DNA from: a bacterium
GTDB lineage: Bacteria > Planctomycetota > Planctomycetia > Pirellulales > UBA1268
Assembly (NCBI GenBank): GCA_029978085.1
Contig: JAPOJV010000011.1
Coordinates: forward strand, 1-44,475
Length of the DNA: 44,475 nt
Reading direction: 5' to 3'
This document shows, in pieces, positions 1 through 7,868 of the stretch. Both the position numbers and the translations under genes were made by a program. Under the pieces are notes generated by a model. It ran no database searches and was not told the origin of the DNA. It worked only from the letters and a program-made list of their open reading frames with translations. How positions within the stretch are numbered: position 1 is the first letter of the stretch; each line of letters opens with the position of its first letter.

Positions 1-641
1 ACGTCCCGCCGTCCACCTCCAGCCAGCGACCAGCCCAGCACGCCCAGGAGCGCGACGAGGGCCGCCGCCGCAGAGCCGGCGAGGATCCAGGCCCGCGCAG
101 GCGAGGCCGCCGACGAAGGCGCCTTCGAGGCCGACACGCGGGGCGCCGGACTGACGAACACGGTGTCGCTGAACGCGACATCGCGGCTGCCTGCCGCAGC
201 CTCGAACGCGGGACGATCCACCGGGCGTGCCACCGCGGCTGCCCGTTCGGCCCGCGCGATCGCCCGCAGCCGCTCGGCAAGCGTGGCATCGACCTCTCCG
301 GCAGCCACCCGACCAGCCGTCAGGTCGGCGAGCAGCCGGTGGCAGTCGGCCACCTCCGCCAGCTGCATGTCGGACTCGATACACACCCGCTCGAACTCGG
401 CCAGCCGGTCGGCCGGGAGCACATTGTCGAGGAACTCGGCCGCCGAGTTCGCGTCGGCCGCCAGCCCACGGCCCTCGGGGGGCGGAGCGGCGATCGCCGG
501 CCGCGTTACGACATCCCGGATTCGATTGGCGAGCGTTTGGGCAACGGCGCTGCCCGCCACTTTCTCCGCCAACTGTCCGGCGGCATCCGCCGGCAGCACG
601 CCATCCATCCAGGCCAGCAGGGTACGCAGGGTCAGACGCAT
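1..641 (-). CDS. Membrane-anchored conserved protein, C-terminus cut by window edge
   Basis: Read on the minus strand from ATG at 641, with a strong AGGAGG Shine-Dalgarno about 8 nt upstream; no stop occurs down to base 1, so only about 213 codons are seen. The N-terminus MRLTLRTLLAWMDGVLP leads into a helical, acidic region of about 120 residues (including ESDMQLAEVADCHRLLADL), then an Ala/Ser/Pro linker, and one hydrophobic segment (AWILAGSAAAALVALLGVLGW) near residues 185-208. The part beyond the membrane lies outside the window. The start sequence resembles conserved proteins of unknown function that I recall from planctomycetes; a zinc-finger-less anti-sigma-like role is possible but unproven. 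It is divergent from the TPR gene at 858. Confidence 0.75.
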   Translation of the reverse strand, partial: MRLTLRTLLAWMDGVLPADAAGQLAEKVAGSAVAQTLANRIRDVVTRPAIAAPPPEGRGLAADANSAAEFLDNVLPADRLAEFERVCIESDMQLAEVADCHRLLADLTAGRVAAGEVDATLAERLRAIARAERAAAVARPVDRPAFEAAAGSRDVAFSDTVFVSPAPRVSASKAPSSAASPARAWILAGSAAAALVALLGVLGWSLAGGGRRD

Positions 642-795
642 GCAATGGACCTCCTGCCTGAAGAGTGGCCCGGCGGGCCGAATTTCGTGCCCGGAATTTT
701 TTCCCGGGCATCACGGCCGGATTCCGGCGATCCACAGGGCCGGACGCCGCGTAGTGAACGTGGCATTCGGAGCCCGCGAGCCAGTTGCCCGAGGA

Positions 796-824
796 TTGGG
801 CTGGGGGCCGAGTCTGGCTACAGT
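796..824 (+). promoter_or_regulatory. Putative sigma70-type promoter of the TPR gene
   Basis: TTGGGC (796-801) and TACAGT (819-824) are separated by 17 bp and lie 33 nt before the ATG at 858. The -10 has the GCTAC context seen before several other genes in the window. This is inferred from sequence only. Confidence 0.4.
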
Positions 825-857
825 AGCGATGGATCATGCGTTTTGGGCGTGCCGACC

Positions 858-1463
858 ATGAATCACACTCCTGAGCTTCACATCCCGCAGGTCGATGAAC
901 ACCGCCAGCGGCTCGTGCCGGAGCCGCGGGTGATTCTGCGTCGCGCCAGCGGCTATCTCGAACTCGGCGAACTGCTGCTCGAAGGCGAGGCCCCTCCTCC
1001 GCCGACCGCCTGCCGGCTCTTCCGCCGGGCGCTCGCGGAACTGAGCCAACTCGACGAGGCCGACCGCAGGGACGCGGCGGCCGCCTTGCTCGAGGGAGAG
1101 TCGCTGCGGGCGCTGGGCGAGTGGGAGGCGGCGCTGCCGCCGCTCATGCGGGCCGCGCATGCGACGCCCGGCCATATCGAGGCCTGGCTCGGAATCGGCT
1201 GGTGCCTGAAGCGGCTCGACCGCCTCGACGAGGCGATCGGCGCCCTCGCCGACGGCCTGACGGCGTTCCCCGGCCAGCCGGTGCTGCACTACAACCTCGC
1301 CTGCTACCATTCGCTCGCGGGCAACGTGCCTGCGGCGATCGAGCATCTCACGCAGGCCATCGCGATTGATGACCGGTTTCGCGACCTCACGGGCCATGAG
1401 CGCGACTTCGACGCGATCCGGGGCGACCCGCGGTTCGTGGCCGCCACCAGCGTCACCGTCTAG
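858..1463 (+). CDS. Tetratricopeptide-repeat protein
   Basis: A 201-residue protein starting at ATG 858 (MNHTPELHIPQ). The frame is open further upstream, but that part overlaps the divergent gene and its composition is that of a shadow. After about 55 residues of non-repeat sequence, residues 60-175 form TPR-like helix pairs: a repeat around EALGEWEAALPPLMRAA-type sequence, then IEAWLGIGWCLKRLDRLDEAI, then LHYNLACYHSLAGNVPAAIEHL. The last 20 residues (FRDLTGHERDFDAIRGDPRF) match the tail often seen after TPR arrays. No signal peptide is visible, so it is probably a cytoplasmic scaffold. Its partner is unknown. The next gene starts 30 nt later on the same strand. Confidence 0.8.
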   Translation: MNHTPELHIPQVDEHRQRLVPEPRVILRRASGYLELGELLLEGEAPPPPTACRLFRRALAELSQLDEADRRDAAAALLEGESLRALGEWEAALPPLMRAAHATPGHIEAWLGIGWCLKRLDRLDEAIGALADGLTAFPGQPVLHYNLACYHSLAGNVPAAIEHLTQAIAIDDRFRDLTGHERDFDAIRGDPRFVAATSVTV

Positions 1464-1493
1464 GCCATTCCCCGGCAGCCGAGTTCGCCAGTC

Positions 1494-2339
1494 ATGACGA
1501 GCGCGGCGCTGCAGGACATCATCGCACTCTTGGGCTGCCCCGCGGCGGGCAATCCCGCCCAGTATTTGTTCGAGCGGGCGATCGAGGCGGCCGGGCTCGA
1601 CGTGCGGTTTCTGACCGTGGAGGTCGCGCCGGACCAACTGGCCGACGCGCTCGCCGGCGTCGCCGCGATGGGGTTCCGCGGCTGCCTGCTATCGGGGCCC
1701 CTCCGTGAGGCGGCCGTGCCGCTCATTGCCTCGACGAGCCCCGCCGCCGCGTTCGCCGGCGCGGTGACGCTCGTGGAGCGGCAGGCCGGTCCGCTCACCG
1801 GCCACATGACCGACGGCCGGGGCGTCGTCGAGGCACTCCGCAGTCACATCGACCCGGCTGGCTGCCGCGTGCTCGTGCTGGGAGCCGGCTCACGCGGCCG
1901 GGCCACGGCGCTGGAACTGGCGCTGGCCGGTGCCGCCAGCATCGTGGTGGCCGACCCCGACGCACCGCGGGCGGCGGCCCTGGCGGAGGCGCTCGGTGGC
2001 CTCTCAGCGGCGCCGGCGGCGGTGCTGGAATGGACCGACTCGCTCGATGTCCCGCCCGATGTCGACATCATCGTCGCAGCGGGCCCCGCTCCGGGCGGCA
2101 GCCCGCCTCCGGCCAAAGGTCCGACGCTCACAGGCCTCCGCGGTGACCTGGTGGTCGCCGATCTCACCCTCACCACGTCGCCATCACCCGTCGCCAGTCA
2201 GGCGCAGGCCGCAGCCGCATGCGTCGTCGATGGCCTAGAGATTCATGCCGCCCGCACCGCGATCGACATCCACACGCTGCTTGGCGTGGATGCCGATCCC
2301 GACATGCTCCGCGACGCCCTCGACGAGTTCCTTTCGTAG
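1494..2339 (+). CDS. Shikimate dehydrogenase-like protein with degenerate active site
   Basis: At 281 residues it has the AroE length and two-domain order. The N-terminal substrate domain contains GNPAQYLFERAIEAAGLD, and a Rossmann domain begins at VLVLGAGSRGRATALELALAG (about residues 124-144). Several residues that define true AroE are changed. The SxS motif after GNP is absent. The NVTxPxK loop reads GCLLSGPLREAAV, so the catalytic lysine is Arg or missing. NTD becomes MTDG, with the Asp kept. The C-terminal G-x-x-M-L-x-x-Q region reads GLEIHAARTAIDIH. From family knowledge these changes argue against normal shikimate reduction. It may be a paralogue with another substrate or a regulatory protein. 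The fold assignment is fairly safe; the function is not. Confidence 0.7.
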   Translation: MTSAALQDIIALLGCPAAGNPAQYLFERAIEAAGLDVRFLTVEVAPDQLADALAGVAAMGFRGCLLSGPLREAAVPLIASTSPAAAFAGAVTLVERQAGPLTGHMTDGRGVVEALRSHIDPAGCRVLVLGAGSRGRATALELALAGAASIVVADPDAPRAAALAEALGGLSAAPAAVLEWTDSLDVPPDVDIIVAAGPAPGGSPPPAKGPTLTGLRGDLVVADLTLTTSPSPVASQAQAAAACVVDGLEIHAARTAIDIHTLLGVDADPDMLRDALDEFLS

Positions 2340-2353
2340 CGTTACGGCAGGTC

Positions 2354-2486
2354 GGGGCTGCCCACGCCCCGTCGCCGGACGCTCGCTGCGAACATCCTGT
2401 TCTTCGCTCGCTCGGATGCCGCCTTCGCTTCGGCATCCAGCCTGCGCTCGGCGACATACGCCGGCTCCCGGGGCATGGGCAGCCCC
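2354..2486 (+). repeat. 133-bp dispersed element, copy A (forward)
   Basis: The element begins GGGGCTGCCCACGCCCC and ends GGGGCATGGGCAGCCCC, 17-bp inverted ends with one mismatch. The interior (CGCCGGACGCTCGCTGCG onward) is shared with three further copies at 29279, 36167 and 38300. It fills the gap between two convergent genes. No flanking target duplication is visible. Confidence 0.85.
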
Positions 2487-2494
2487 TCCCCCTC

Positions 2495-2947
2495 CTACTT
2501 GCTGTATTCCTTGAGGAAGCCCTTGAACTGCACGAGGTGCTCTTCCTCGTCGGCCAGCAGGCGGATGCAGAGATCCTGCGTGACGTAGTCCTCGCCTTCC
2601 ACCGCCTTGATGATCTTCTTGTACTGGGCGCAGGCGGTCTCTTCGGCAGCGATCACGCTCTTGATCACGCCGACGACGTCGGTCGTGTCGGTCACGGGCT
2701 GGATCTGGTTGCCGATCGTCAGGGCCTTCGAGCCCGGGACGTGGCCGCCGAGCTGCTTGATGCGGTTGGCGAGCTGCTGGGCGTGGGCGATCTCTCCCGG
2801 AACGTCGGCGCCGAGCGACTTCTTGATCTCCTCGGCCCGCACGCCGTCGAGGTTCACGCTGTTGGCCAGATAGTTCATCACCGTCTCGAGCTCCATGCTG
2901 TAGCTCTCGAGCAACAGGTTGATCGTCTCTTGTACGGTGGCGGCCAT
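2495..2947 (-). CDS. Ferritin-like diiron protein (bacterioferritin/Dps type)
   Basis: This is a 150-residue helical protein starting at ATG 2947 (MAATVQETINLLL) after a GGAG ribosome site; an open frame further upstream is ignored because it has no such site. The four-helix ferritin pattern carries the expected metal ligands: Glu in SMELETVMNYLANS, the E-x-x-H of PGEIAHAQQLANRI, Glu in AAEETACAQYKK, and the E-x-x-H of ADEEEHLVQFKGFL. It should store or detoxify iron as a cytoplasmic oligomer. The haem-binding Met of classical bacterioferritin cannot be assigned with certainty. It is convergent with the AroE-like gene, with repeat copy A between them. Confidence 0.85.
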   Translation of the reverse strand: MAATVQETINLLLESYSMELETVMNYLANSVNLDGVRAEEIKKSLGADVPGEIAHAQQLANRIKQLGGHVPGSKALTIGNQIQPVTDTTDVVGVIKSVIAAEETACAQYKKIIKAVEGEDYVTQDLCIRLLADEEEHLVQFKGFLKEYSK

Positions 2948-3005
2948 CACACACTCCTCTGAACTGTGGGGAAACGAACGAAAGGCTGGAAACGTGATCG
3001 GAAGT

Positions 3006-4025
3006 CTATCGCGACTGGTCCGCGGCGGCCGACACGCGCTCGATCTTTTTCGCGAGGGCCGAGGCCGCGGCACGCACGTCGCCCACGGGATCGTCGTCGA
3101 GCCTGGCGAGCGGCTGGGCGACGCTCTCCGGCGGCATCACGCCCGCATCCACGAGCAGCCCCACCGCCTTCAGGGCATTGACGACGATCAGGGCCCGGCG
3201 ATACCGCTGCGATTGCGCTGCCTCATCCCCCGGCTCCGCGGCGGCATCGGGCAACGCGAGCATCTCGGCGAGCATGGGATAGGCGGCCTCTCTCCCCTGT
3301 CGGGCCAGGCCGATCGCGGCGTTGTAGCGGACATCGTCGGCGGCGTCGCCCACGAGCTGCTCGAGTCGCTCGTCGGCACCCGCCCCCCCCACCACGCCGA
3401 GCGTGAAGGCGGCGGCCGACCGCAGGCCGGCGTCGTCACTGCGCGAGGCAGTGAGCAGGGCATCGGTCACGGCAGCCGCATCGGGAAACGCCCTGCCCGA
3501 GGAGGTGAGGTTCGTGTCCAAGACAGCGAGCGCCTCGACGGCCGCCCGGGCCGTTTCCGGATCACCGGTATCACGGACCCGTGCGACGAGCGGAGCCGCC
3601 GCCTCGGGCACCGCGAACTCTCCGAGCGCGCGGCACAGGTAGCCGCACAGCGTGCGTGACTGCTCACCGGCATGCCCGCCGAGCTTCGGCCGCCCGCTCG
3701 CAACCTCGTCGGCCAGGATGCCGGCCAGATCACCGGCGAGCGTGGTGTCGGCCTTGAGCGTGGCGCCGCCCGGACCGCGGAGATCGTTGGCCAGGTTGAG
3801 CGCCGCCTGCCACCGCCCCTCGTTGGCCCGCCGCAGCGTGCGGACGTAGCCTTCGGGGTCATTCCCCAGCTGGGCCAGCCAGTGGAAAGCCAGCCACACC
3901 GCTACGATGATGGCGACGATGATCGCCGGCACCAGGAACAGCTGCACGAGGAACGCCGCACTGGGTGGCTCGACGGGCGGCAGGGAGTCGTCCTGCGAGA
4001 CGGTGCGACGGGTGGATTCGGCCAT
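3006..4025 (-). CDS. Membrane-anchored HEAT-repeat protein
   Basis: At 339 residues from ATG 4025 (MAESTRRTVSQDDSLPP), it has a short cytoplasmic tail, one strong membrane segment (FLVQLFLVPAIIVAIIVAVWL) near residues 28-50, then helical repeats of about 30-40 residues. These include FAVPEAAAPLVARVRDTGDPETARAAVEAL, DAGLRSAAAFTLGVVGGAG and DDVRYNAAIGLARQG, typical of HEAT/PBS-lyase repeats. They make a protein-interaction surface, probably outside the membrane if the short N-terminus is inside. The repeats suggest scaffolding only; no enzyme motif is seen. The gene is divergent from the lipoate-ligase-family gene at 4134. Confidence 0.78.
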   Translation of the reverse strand: MAESTRRTVSQDDSLPPVEPPSAAFLVQLFLVPAIIVAIIVAVWLAFHWLAQLGNDPEGYVRTLRRANEGRWQAALNLANDLRGPGGATLKADTTLAGDLAGILADEVASGRPKLGGHAGEQSRTLCGYLCRALGEFAVPEAAAPLVARVRDTGDPETARAAVEALAVLDTNLTSSGRAFPDAAAVTDALLTASRSDDAGLRSAAAFTLGVVGGAGADERLEQLVGDAADDVRYNAAIGLARQGREAAYPMLAEMLALPDAAAEPGDEAAQSQRYRRALIVVNALKAVGLLVDAGVMPPESVAQPLARLDDDPVGDVRAAASALAKKIERVSAAADQSR

Positions 4026-4133
4026 CGGGTATAGAGGAAGCGTGAACGGTCGCGACACCAGTGAAAAGTCTAGGTGCAGGCGGCCAAATGACCAGCCGCC
4101 GCGGTTTTCCGGCAGGCTGACCAACGCCACACG

Positions 4134-4892
4134 ATGACCGCCACTCACGCTCCTCCCCCGATCTGGCTCGACACGGAACTCGACACCGTCGAGGAAAACC
4201 TCGCCCTCGACGAGGCGTTGCTCGAGGCGGCCCACGAGGGAAGGCTCGCCACGGCGGTCGTCCGCACCTGGATGGCGACGACGCCGACGGTGGTGCTCGG
4301 GTCGTCGAGCCGAATCGCCGCCGAGGTCGATCCCGACGCCTGCGCAGCAGCGGGCGTGCGACTCATCCGCCGCCCGAGTGGTGGGCTCACGGTGGTGCTC
4401 GGCCCGGGCTGCCTGATGTGGTCGGTGATCGTGCCGCATCCCCTGGGGAGCCCAGGGCTCGAGGCGATCCACGCCGCGATGCTCGAGCCGCTCGCTCGCG
4501 CGCTGTGCGGTGCGGGCCGCGACGTGCACCGGCGGGGCACGAGTGATCTCGCGGTCCTCGATGGCTCGATCGAGCGGAAGGTGTCGGGCAATGCCCTGCG
4601 GGTGAAGCGTCACGGCGTGCTCTATCACGGCACGCTGCTCGACAGCTTCGATCTCGACCTCATCAGCCACGTCCTCCGGCACCCGCCGCAGGAGCCGGCG
4701 TATCGTGCAGGGCGTTCGCATGCAGGGTTCGTTGCCAACCTGGGCCTCGGCCGACCGCGGCTCGAGGCGGCGGTCCGGGAGGCATTCCAGGCAACGGGGT
4801 CGGCCGAGGACCTCGGCGACTGGCCGCACGACCGCGTGCGGCAGCTGGTGGCGGAGCGGTATGCCAGCAGCGACTGGACCCAGCGGCTCTGA
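4134..4892 (+). CDS. Lipoate-protein ligase A / biotin-lipoyl ligase family protein
   Basis: A 252-residue single catalytic domain. The family signature RRPSGGLTVVLGPG (about residues 80-93; canonical RRxSGGGxV) binds the acyl-adenylate. The lysine that contacts the adenylate is in KVSGNALRVKRHGVLYHGTLL, and GTSDLAVLDG precedes it as in LplA. It lacks the C-terminal accessory domain of E. coli LplA, so it could be an octanoyl or lipoyl transferase (LipM/LipL type) instead of a scavenging ligase. The substrates would be lipoyl domains of 2-oxoacid dehydrogenases or GcvH in the cytoplasm. No neighbour is a lipoylated protein, so context does not decide the reaction. Confidence 0.85.
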   Translation: MTATHAPPPIWLDTELDTVEENLALDEALLEAAHEGRLATAVVRTWMATTPTVVLGSSSRIAAEVDPDACAAAGVRLIRRPSGGLTVVLGPGCLMWSVIVPHPLGSPGLEAIHAAMLEPLARALCGAGRDVHRRGTSDLAVLDGSIERKVSGNALRVKRHGVLYHGTLLDSFDLDLISHVLRHPPQEPAYRAGRSHAGFVANLGLGRPRLEAAVREAFQATGSAEDLGDWPHDRVRQLVAERYASSDWTQRL

Positions 4893-5154
4893 CTCGACGG
4901 CGACGCCGCCCCGGCAAGCTGGGTCGACTCTGCCGGCTCGGTGGACCAGTCTGGCCGTGGATGACGAGGTGATTTCCGTCGGGGCCGTGGGCCGATGCCT
5001 CTTCTAGCAGCGATAGGCACGGGGCAGCAGACGGGCCTTGTGGCATGCACGGGACACGCGGCGAACTTCGCCTTTCGTCGTCGGCGTGTCCTGGCTACCG
5101 TCCGCGGCCCGCTCGACAGGATGTCGGTCAGCCCGCAACAGGAGGTTGCCTTCC

Positions 5155-5424
5155 ATGCGCTTGCACATGAATGCCGGTGACGTTCGCGATCTCGTGAGCC
5201 GCCACTTCCTCAATCTGGGAGTGGACTCGGTAGAAGTGGATGATCTCCAGGAGAACATCCGCATCGACCGCGGACGGTGCGTGGCCCGGTGTTATCGCGT
5301 GGCCGACATGTTCGCCATGTGGCTGATCGACGTCGGCGTGCTGCAGTTTTATGACGCGGACGGTGAGATGCTGCACACCGTGAACCTGTTCACGGAACTG
5401 CTGCCGCAGCGAGCCGCAGCCTGA
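5155..5424 (+). CDS. Small conserved protein of unknown function
   Basis: An 89-residue protein. The start MRLHMNAGDVRD is chosen because ACAGGAGG ends 8 nt before ATG 5155; the open frame reaches further up but without such a site. The sequence shows one compact alpha/beta domain (GVDSVEVDDLQENIRID, then CVARCYRVADMFAMWLIDVGVLQFYDADGEML) with no signal peptide and no catalytic motif. I recall similar small proteins in planctomycete genomes but know no function for them. The GT2-like gene follows 46 nt downstream on the same strand, so co-transcription is likely. Confidence 0.75.
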   Translation: MRLHMNAGDVRDLVSRHFLNLGVDSVEVDDLQENIRIDRGRCVARCYRVADMFAMWLIDVGVLQFYDADGEMLHTVNLFTELLPQRAAA

Positions 5425-5470
5425 GTCGACGCCGCCGCGTGGCGGCGCAGCAGTGAGGGGGGGATCCAGC

Positions 5471-6466
5471 ATGCCCGGGCAGTCGGCGCACGCGCCTGCG
5501 CTTTCCATCGTGATTCCGACGGTCGCCGACACGGCGGGCCTCGAAGAGACGCTCGTGAGCGTGCTGGAGAACCGGCCGCCCGATTGCGAGATCGTCGTGC
5601 CGCTGGCCTGTGGCTACGACGACCCGTGGAACATCCGCGACGAGGTGACGTTCGTGCAGGCGCCGCGCGGCTCGCGACTGGTGGCCTGCACCAACCTGGG
5701 GATCGCGTCGAGTCGCGGCAGCGTGGTGCACGTGCTGGCGGCCGGTTGGAAAGCGACGCCGGGCTGGACCGACCGGCCGTTGGAATGGTTCGCCACCGAC
5801 GACATCGCGGCCGTGGTGCCGGCGGTCGTCTCGGCCGACGATGCCGCGCGGGTCGTGTCGACGGGCGTGCGGCTGTCCCGCGGCGGGCGGCGGATCGCGG
5901 CCGCGGCGCCGCGGCAGACGGATGCGGTGCTCGCCAAGGGCGCGGCGCCGATCCTCGAGGCGGGATTCTGGCGGGCCGACGTGCTCCAGATGGCCGGCCC
6001 TGGCTTCGCGACCGCCTGTGGCGAGGCCAATGCCGACGCCGACATGGCCGCGGCGGTCGACTGCCTGCCGCTGCCCGTTGTGTACGAGGCGGGCTCGCGC
6101 GTCGTGCGTGGCCCCACGCGACAGGCGCCGCGGGCGTTCGCGGCCGGCCTGCATGCCGAGCGGCTCTTCTGGCGGTCACTGGGGCGCGGATCGCGGACCG
6201 TGGCGGTCATCGCCCACGTCGCCGAGATCGTGCGGGATGCGGTCATGCGGCTTCCACTCAGCACGCTGCCGATGCTGGCGGGCCGTGGCGTAGCGCTCGT
6301 CGAAATTGGCAGCACCATCCGCCGGCAGCGGCAACTGCGGCAGCTCCGTGACTTCGTGTCGGACGTCGAAGCCGGCCAGACGCTGCGGATCGACTCGCCG
6401 CACACCGGCCTCACCCGCCCGCACGGCCGGCCGTCGGCGACGCCACCGCTCAAGCGTTCGGCGTGA
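5471..6466 (+). CDS. GT2-like glycosyltransferase, atypical DxD region
   Basis: A protein of 331 residues. ATG 5471 is preferred over ATG 5453 because GAGGGGGG lies 7 nt before it. The N-terminus LSIVIPTVADTAGLEETL and the pattern GSRLVACTNLGIASSRGSVVHVL follow the GT-A fold of family 2 (nucleotide-sugar binding, then the acceptor-side helix). Where the metal-binding DxD is expected the sequence reads LAAGWKATPGW, so the usual Asp pair is missing. The last ~100 residues are helical and basic, with a possible membrane-associated stretch. Either this is a degenerate or non-catalytic GT2 or the metal site is elsewhere. It is followed by tRNA-Arg. Confidence 0.7.
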   Translation: MPGQSAHAPALSIVIPTVADTAGLEETLVSVLENRPPDCEIVVPLACGYDDPWNIRDEVTFVQAPRGSRLVACTNLGIASSRGSVVHVLAAGWKATPGWTDRPLEWFATDDIAAVVPAVVSADDAARVVSTGVRLSRGGRRIAAAAPRQTDAVLAKGAAPILEAGFWRADVLQMAGPGFATACGEANADADMAAAVDCLPLPVVYEAGSRVVRGPTRQAPRAFAAGLHAERLFWRSLGRGSRTVAVIAHVAEIVRDAVMRLPLSTLPMLAGRGVALVEIGSTIRRQRQLRQLRDFVSDVEAGQTLRIDSPHTGLTRPHGRPSATPPLKRSA

Positions 6467-6533
6467 AGCGGCCGGCGGAATCCGCCGGGTAGTGGCCGGA
6501 AGGGTGCCGCCGCAGCCTGGCGATCGCTGCCTG

Positions 6534-6560
6534 TTGCCGCGGGCGAACGGCGTGTAGAAT
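6534..6560 (+). promoter_or_regulatory. Putative promoter of tRNA-Arg
   Basis: TTGCCG (6534-6539) and TAGAAT (6555-6560) have a 15-bp spacer, a little short. A TG precedes the -10, and the tRNA begins 16 nt after it. Inference from sequence. Confidence 0.45.
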
Positions 6561-6575
6561 CGGCTGCGACGATTC

Positions 6576-6649
<74 letters not shown>

Positions 6650-6924
6650 TTGGGTTTCTTCTTCTCTCTCGGTGATTCCGCGTTTCTCGCGGGTTTCGTG
6701 AAGCTCGGCCGGCGTCGGATGGCCGCTGACGGCTCGTGAGTGTGCCGCTGAATGCGGCGATTTCGGGAAACGCACCTGATTCCGATTGCGTACGCCCACG
6801 GAAAACCAACTCATTTGTACCTTTGCCGCCGGCTCAAATGCTTGGCGGCGATTGTTTCCGCTGCCGGGCGGAACGAAGATGATGCCGGTGGCTGTGATGA
6901 ACCTGCCGATGATCCGGAAAGGGA

Positions 6925-7410
6925 ATGCCGACTCTTTACGTTGAAACATCGATCGTCAGTTACCTTCGGGGCCGACCAAGCGGGCAGGTCGTTGCTGCGG
7001 CTCGGCAACTGTTGACGCACAAGTGGTGGACCGCAGAAAGGTCAAACTACGAACTTGTCACCTCGCAGTACGTGCTCGACGAAGCGGCTGATGGTGATTC
7101 TGCCCTCGCTCAGCGCCGCCTCGAGGCGCTGACGGGCATTCCTATCCTCCCTGTCGAGGAGGCAATCTTGGACATCGCCGAAGCAATCCTGCGAAAAGCA
7201 ATTCTGCCACGATCGGCGAGCGTCGATGCCCTCCATATCGCGATGGCTGCCCACCATCACGTAGACTACCTTCTGACTTGGAATTGCACGCATATCGCGA
7301 ATGCACGAATCCTCCCCAAGGTTTTTGACGTACTGGATCATGCGGGGCTCGCCAGGCCGATCATCTGCACGCCCGAGGAGTTGTTGAGCGATGACACAGA
7401 AATCTCCTGA
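6925..7410 (+). CDS. PIN-domain ribonuclease (VapC-like toxin candidate)
   Basis: A 161-residue PIN domain. The N-terminal strand carries MPTLYVETSIVSYLRGRPS, with Glu in place of the usual Asp, as in the ETS subgroup of PIN proteins. The second acid is in SQYVLDEAADGD, and the later acids are in SASVDALHIAMAAHH and the TWNCTHIANA region. These would coordinate Mg2+ for single-strand RNA cleavage. The gene overlaps the start of the small gene at 7391 by 20 nt, which suggests translational coupling and a toxin-first type II toxin-antitoxin order. Its base composition is lower in GC than surrounding genes. The cellular target is unknown. Confidence 0.82.
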   Translation: MPTLYVETSIVSYLRGRPSGQVVAAARQLLTHKWWTAERSNYELVTSQYVLDEAADGDSALAQRRLEALTGIPILPVEEAILDIAEAILRKAILPRSASVDALHIAMAAHHHVDYLLTWNCTHIANARILPKVFDVLDHAGLARPIICTPEELLSDDTEIS

Positions 7411-7579
7411 TCGCGACACGACGATTGAAGAGATTCACGCGACTCGGCGACGGATCGCAGAAAAGTTTGGCCATGATCTCGCGGCCATTGTCGAGGATGC
7501 CAAAAAGCGGCAAGCCACCTCCGGCCATGAAATCTGGCGACCGAAGCCCAAGACTTCGGCGGCGGCACCGAATTCCTGA
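7391..7579 (+). CDS. Small partner protein of the PIN gene (antitoxin candidate)
   Basis: A 62-residue charged, helical protein: TTIEEIHATRRRIAEKFGHDLAAIVEDAKKRQ forms one or two amphipathic helices, followed by a proline-rich tail. The start at 7391 lies inside the PIN gene, so the pair is translated together. The E-I-x-x-x-R-x-x-I-x-x-x-x-x-x-D pattern resembles small proteins I recall next to PIN genes in planctomycetes and cyanobacteria, but no DNA-binding motif is clear. The antitoxin role is inferred from position, size and overlap only. Confidence 0.7.
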   Translation: MTQKSPDRDTTIEEIHATRRRIAEKFGHDLAAIVEDAKKRQATSGHEIWRPKPKTSAAAPNS

Positions 7580-7703
7580 CGTCATGACGCCCGACGGTTG
7601 CGGCCGCCGCCCTTCCGTTCGCTTGCCTTCGTGGCGACGAATTGTGTGCCGGGCAATTTTTCATTTTGCGGTTTTCCCGGGGAAACACTCGACCTGTTTG
7701 CTT

Positions 7704-7720
7704 CCTGTCGAGGGTATTGG
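7704..7720 (+). repeat. attR-like direct repeat
   Basis: CCTGTCGAGGGTATTGG, an exact copy of 6637-6653. The next base on each side differs between the copies. High-GC sequence resumes immediately downstream. Confidence 0.75.
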
Positions 7721-7868
7721 TGGGGCGGCGCGAGCAGGTGCGGGGCAAGCTGCGGGATCCTCGTAGGCAGGGGGGCTGGTTTGGCAACGCAGCATCGGGG
7801 CAGCGTTGACCCCGCCTGCTGTCCGTTGTTACTTCCTCGCGGCCCGATCCGGCCCCGAGGATGTGTCC

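Noticed and set aside
688-710. Hairpin with 7-bp TGCCCGG/CCGGGCA stem between the divergent genes at 641 and 858
   Set aside because: It lies near 5' ends and its loop is AT-rich, but there is no matching copy or attenuator-like structure, so it may be chance in GC-rich DNA.
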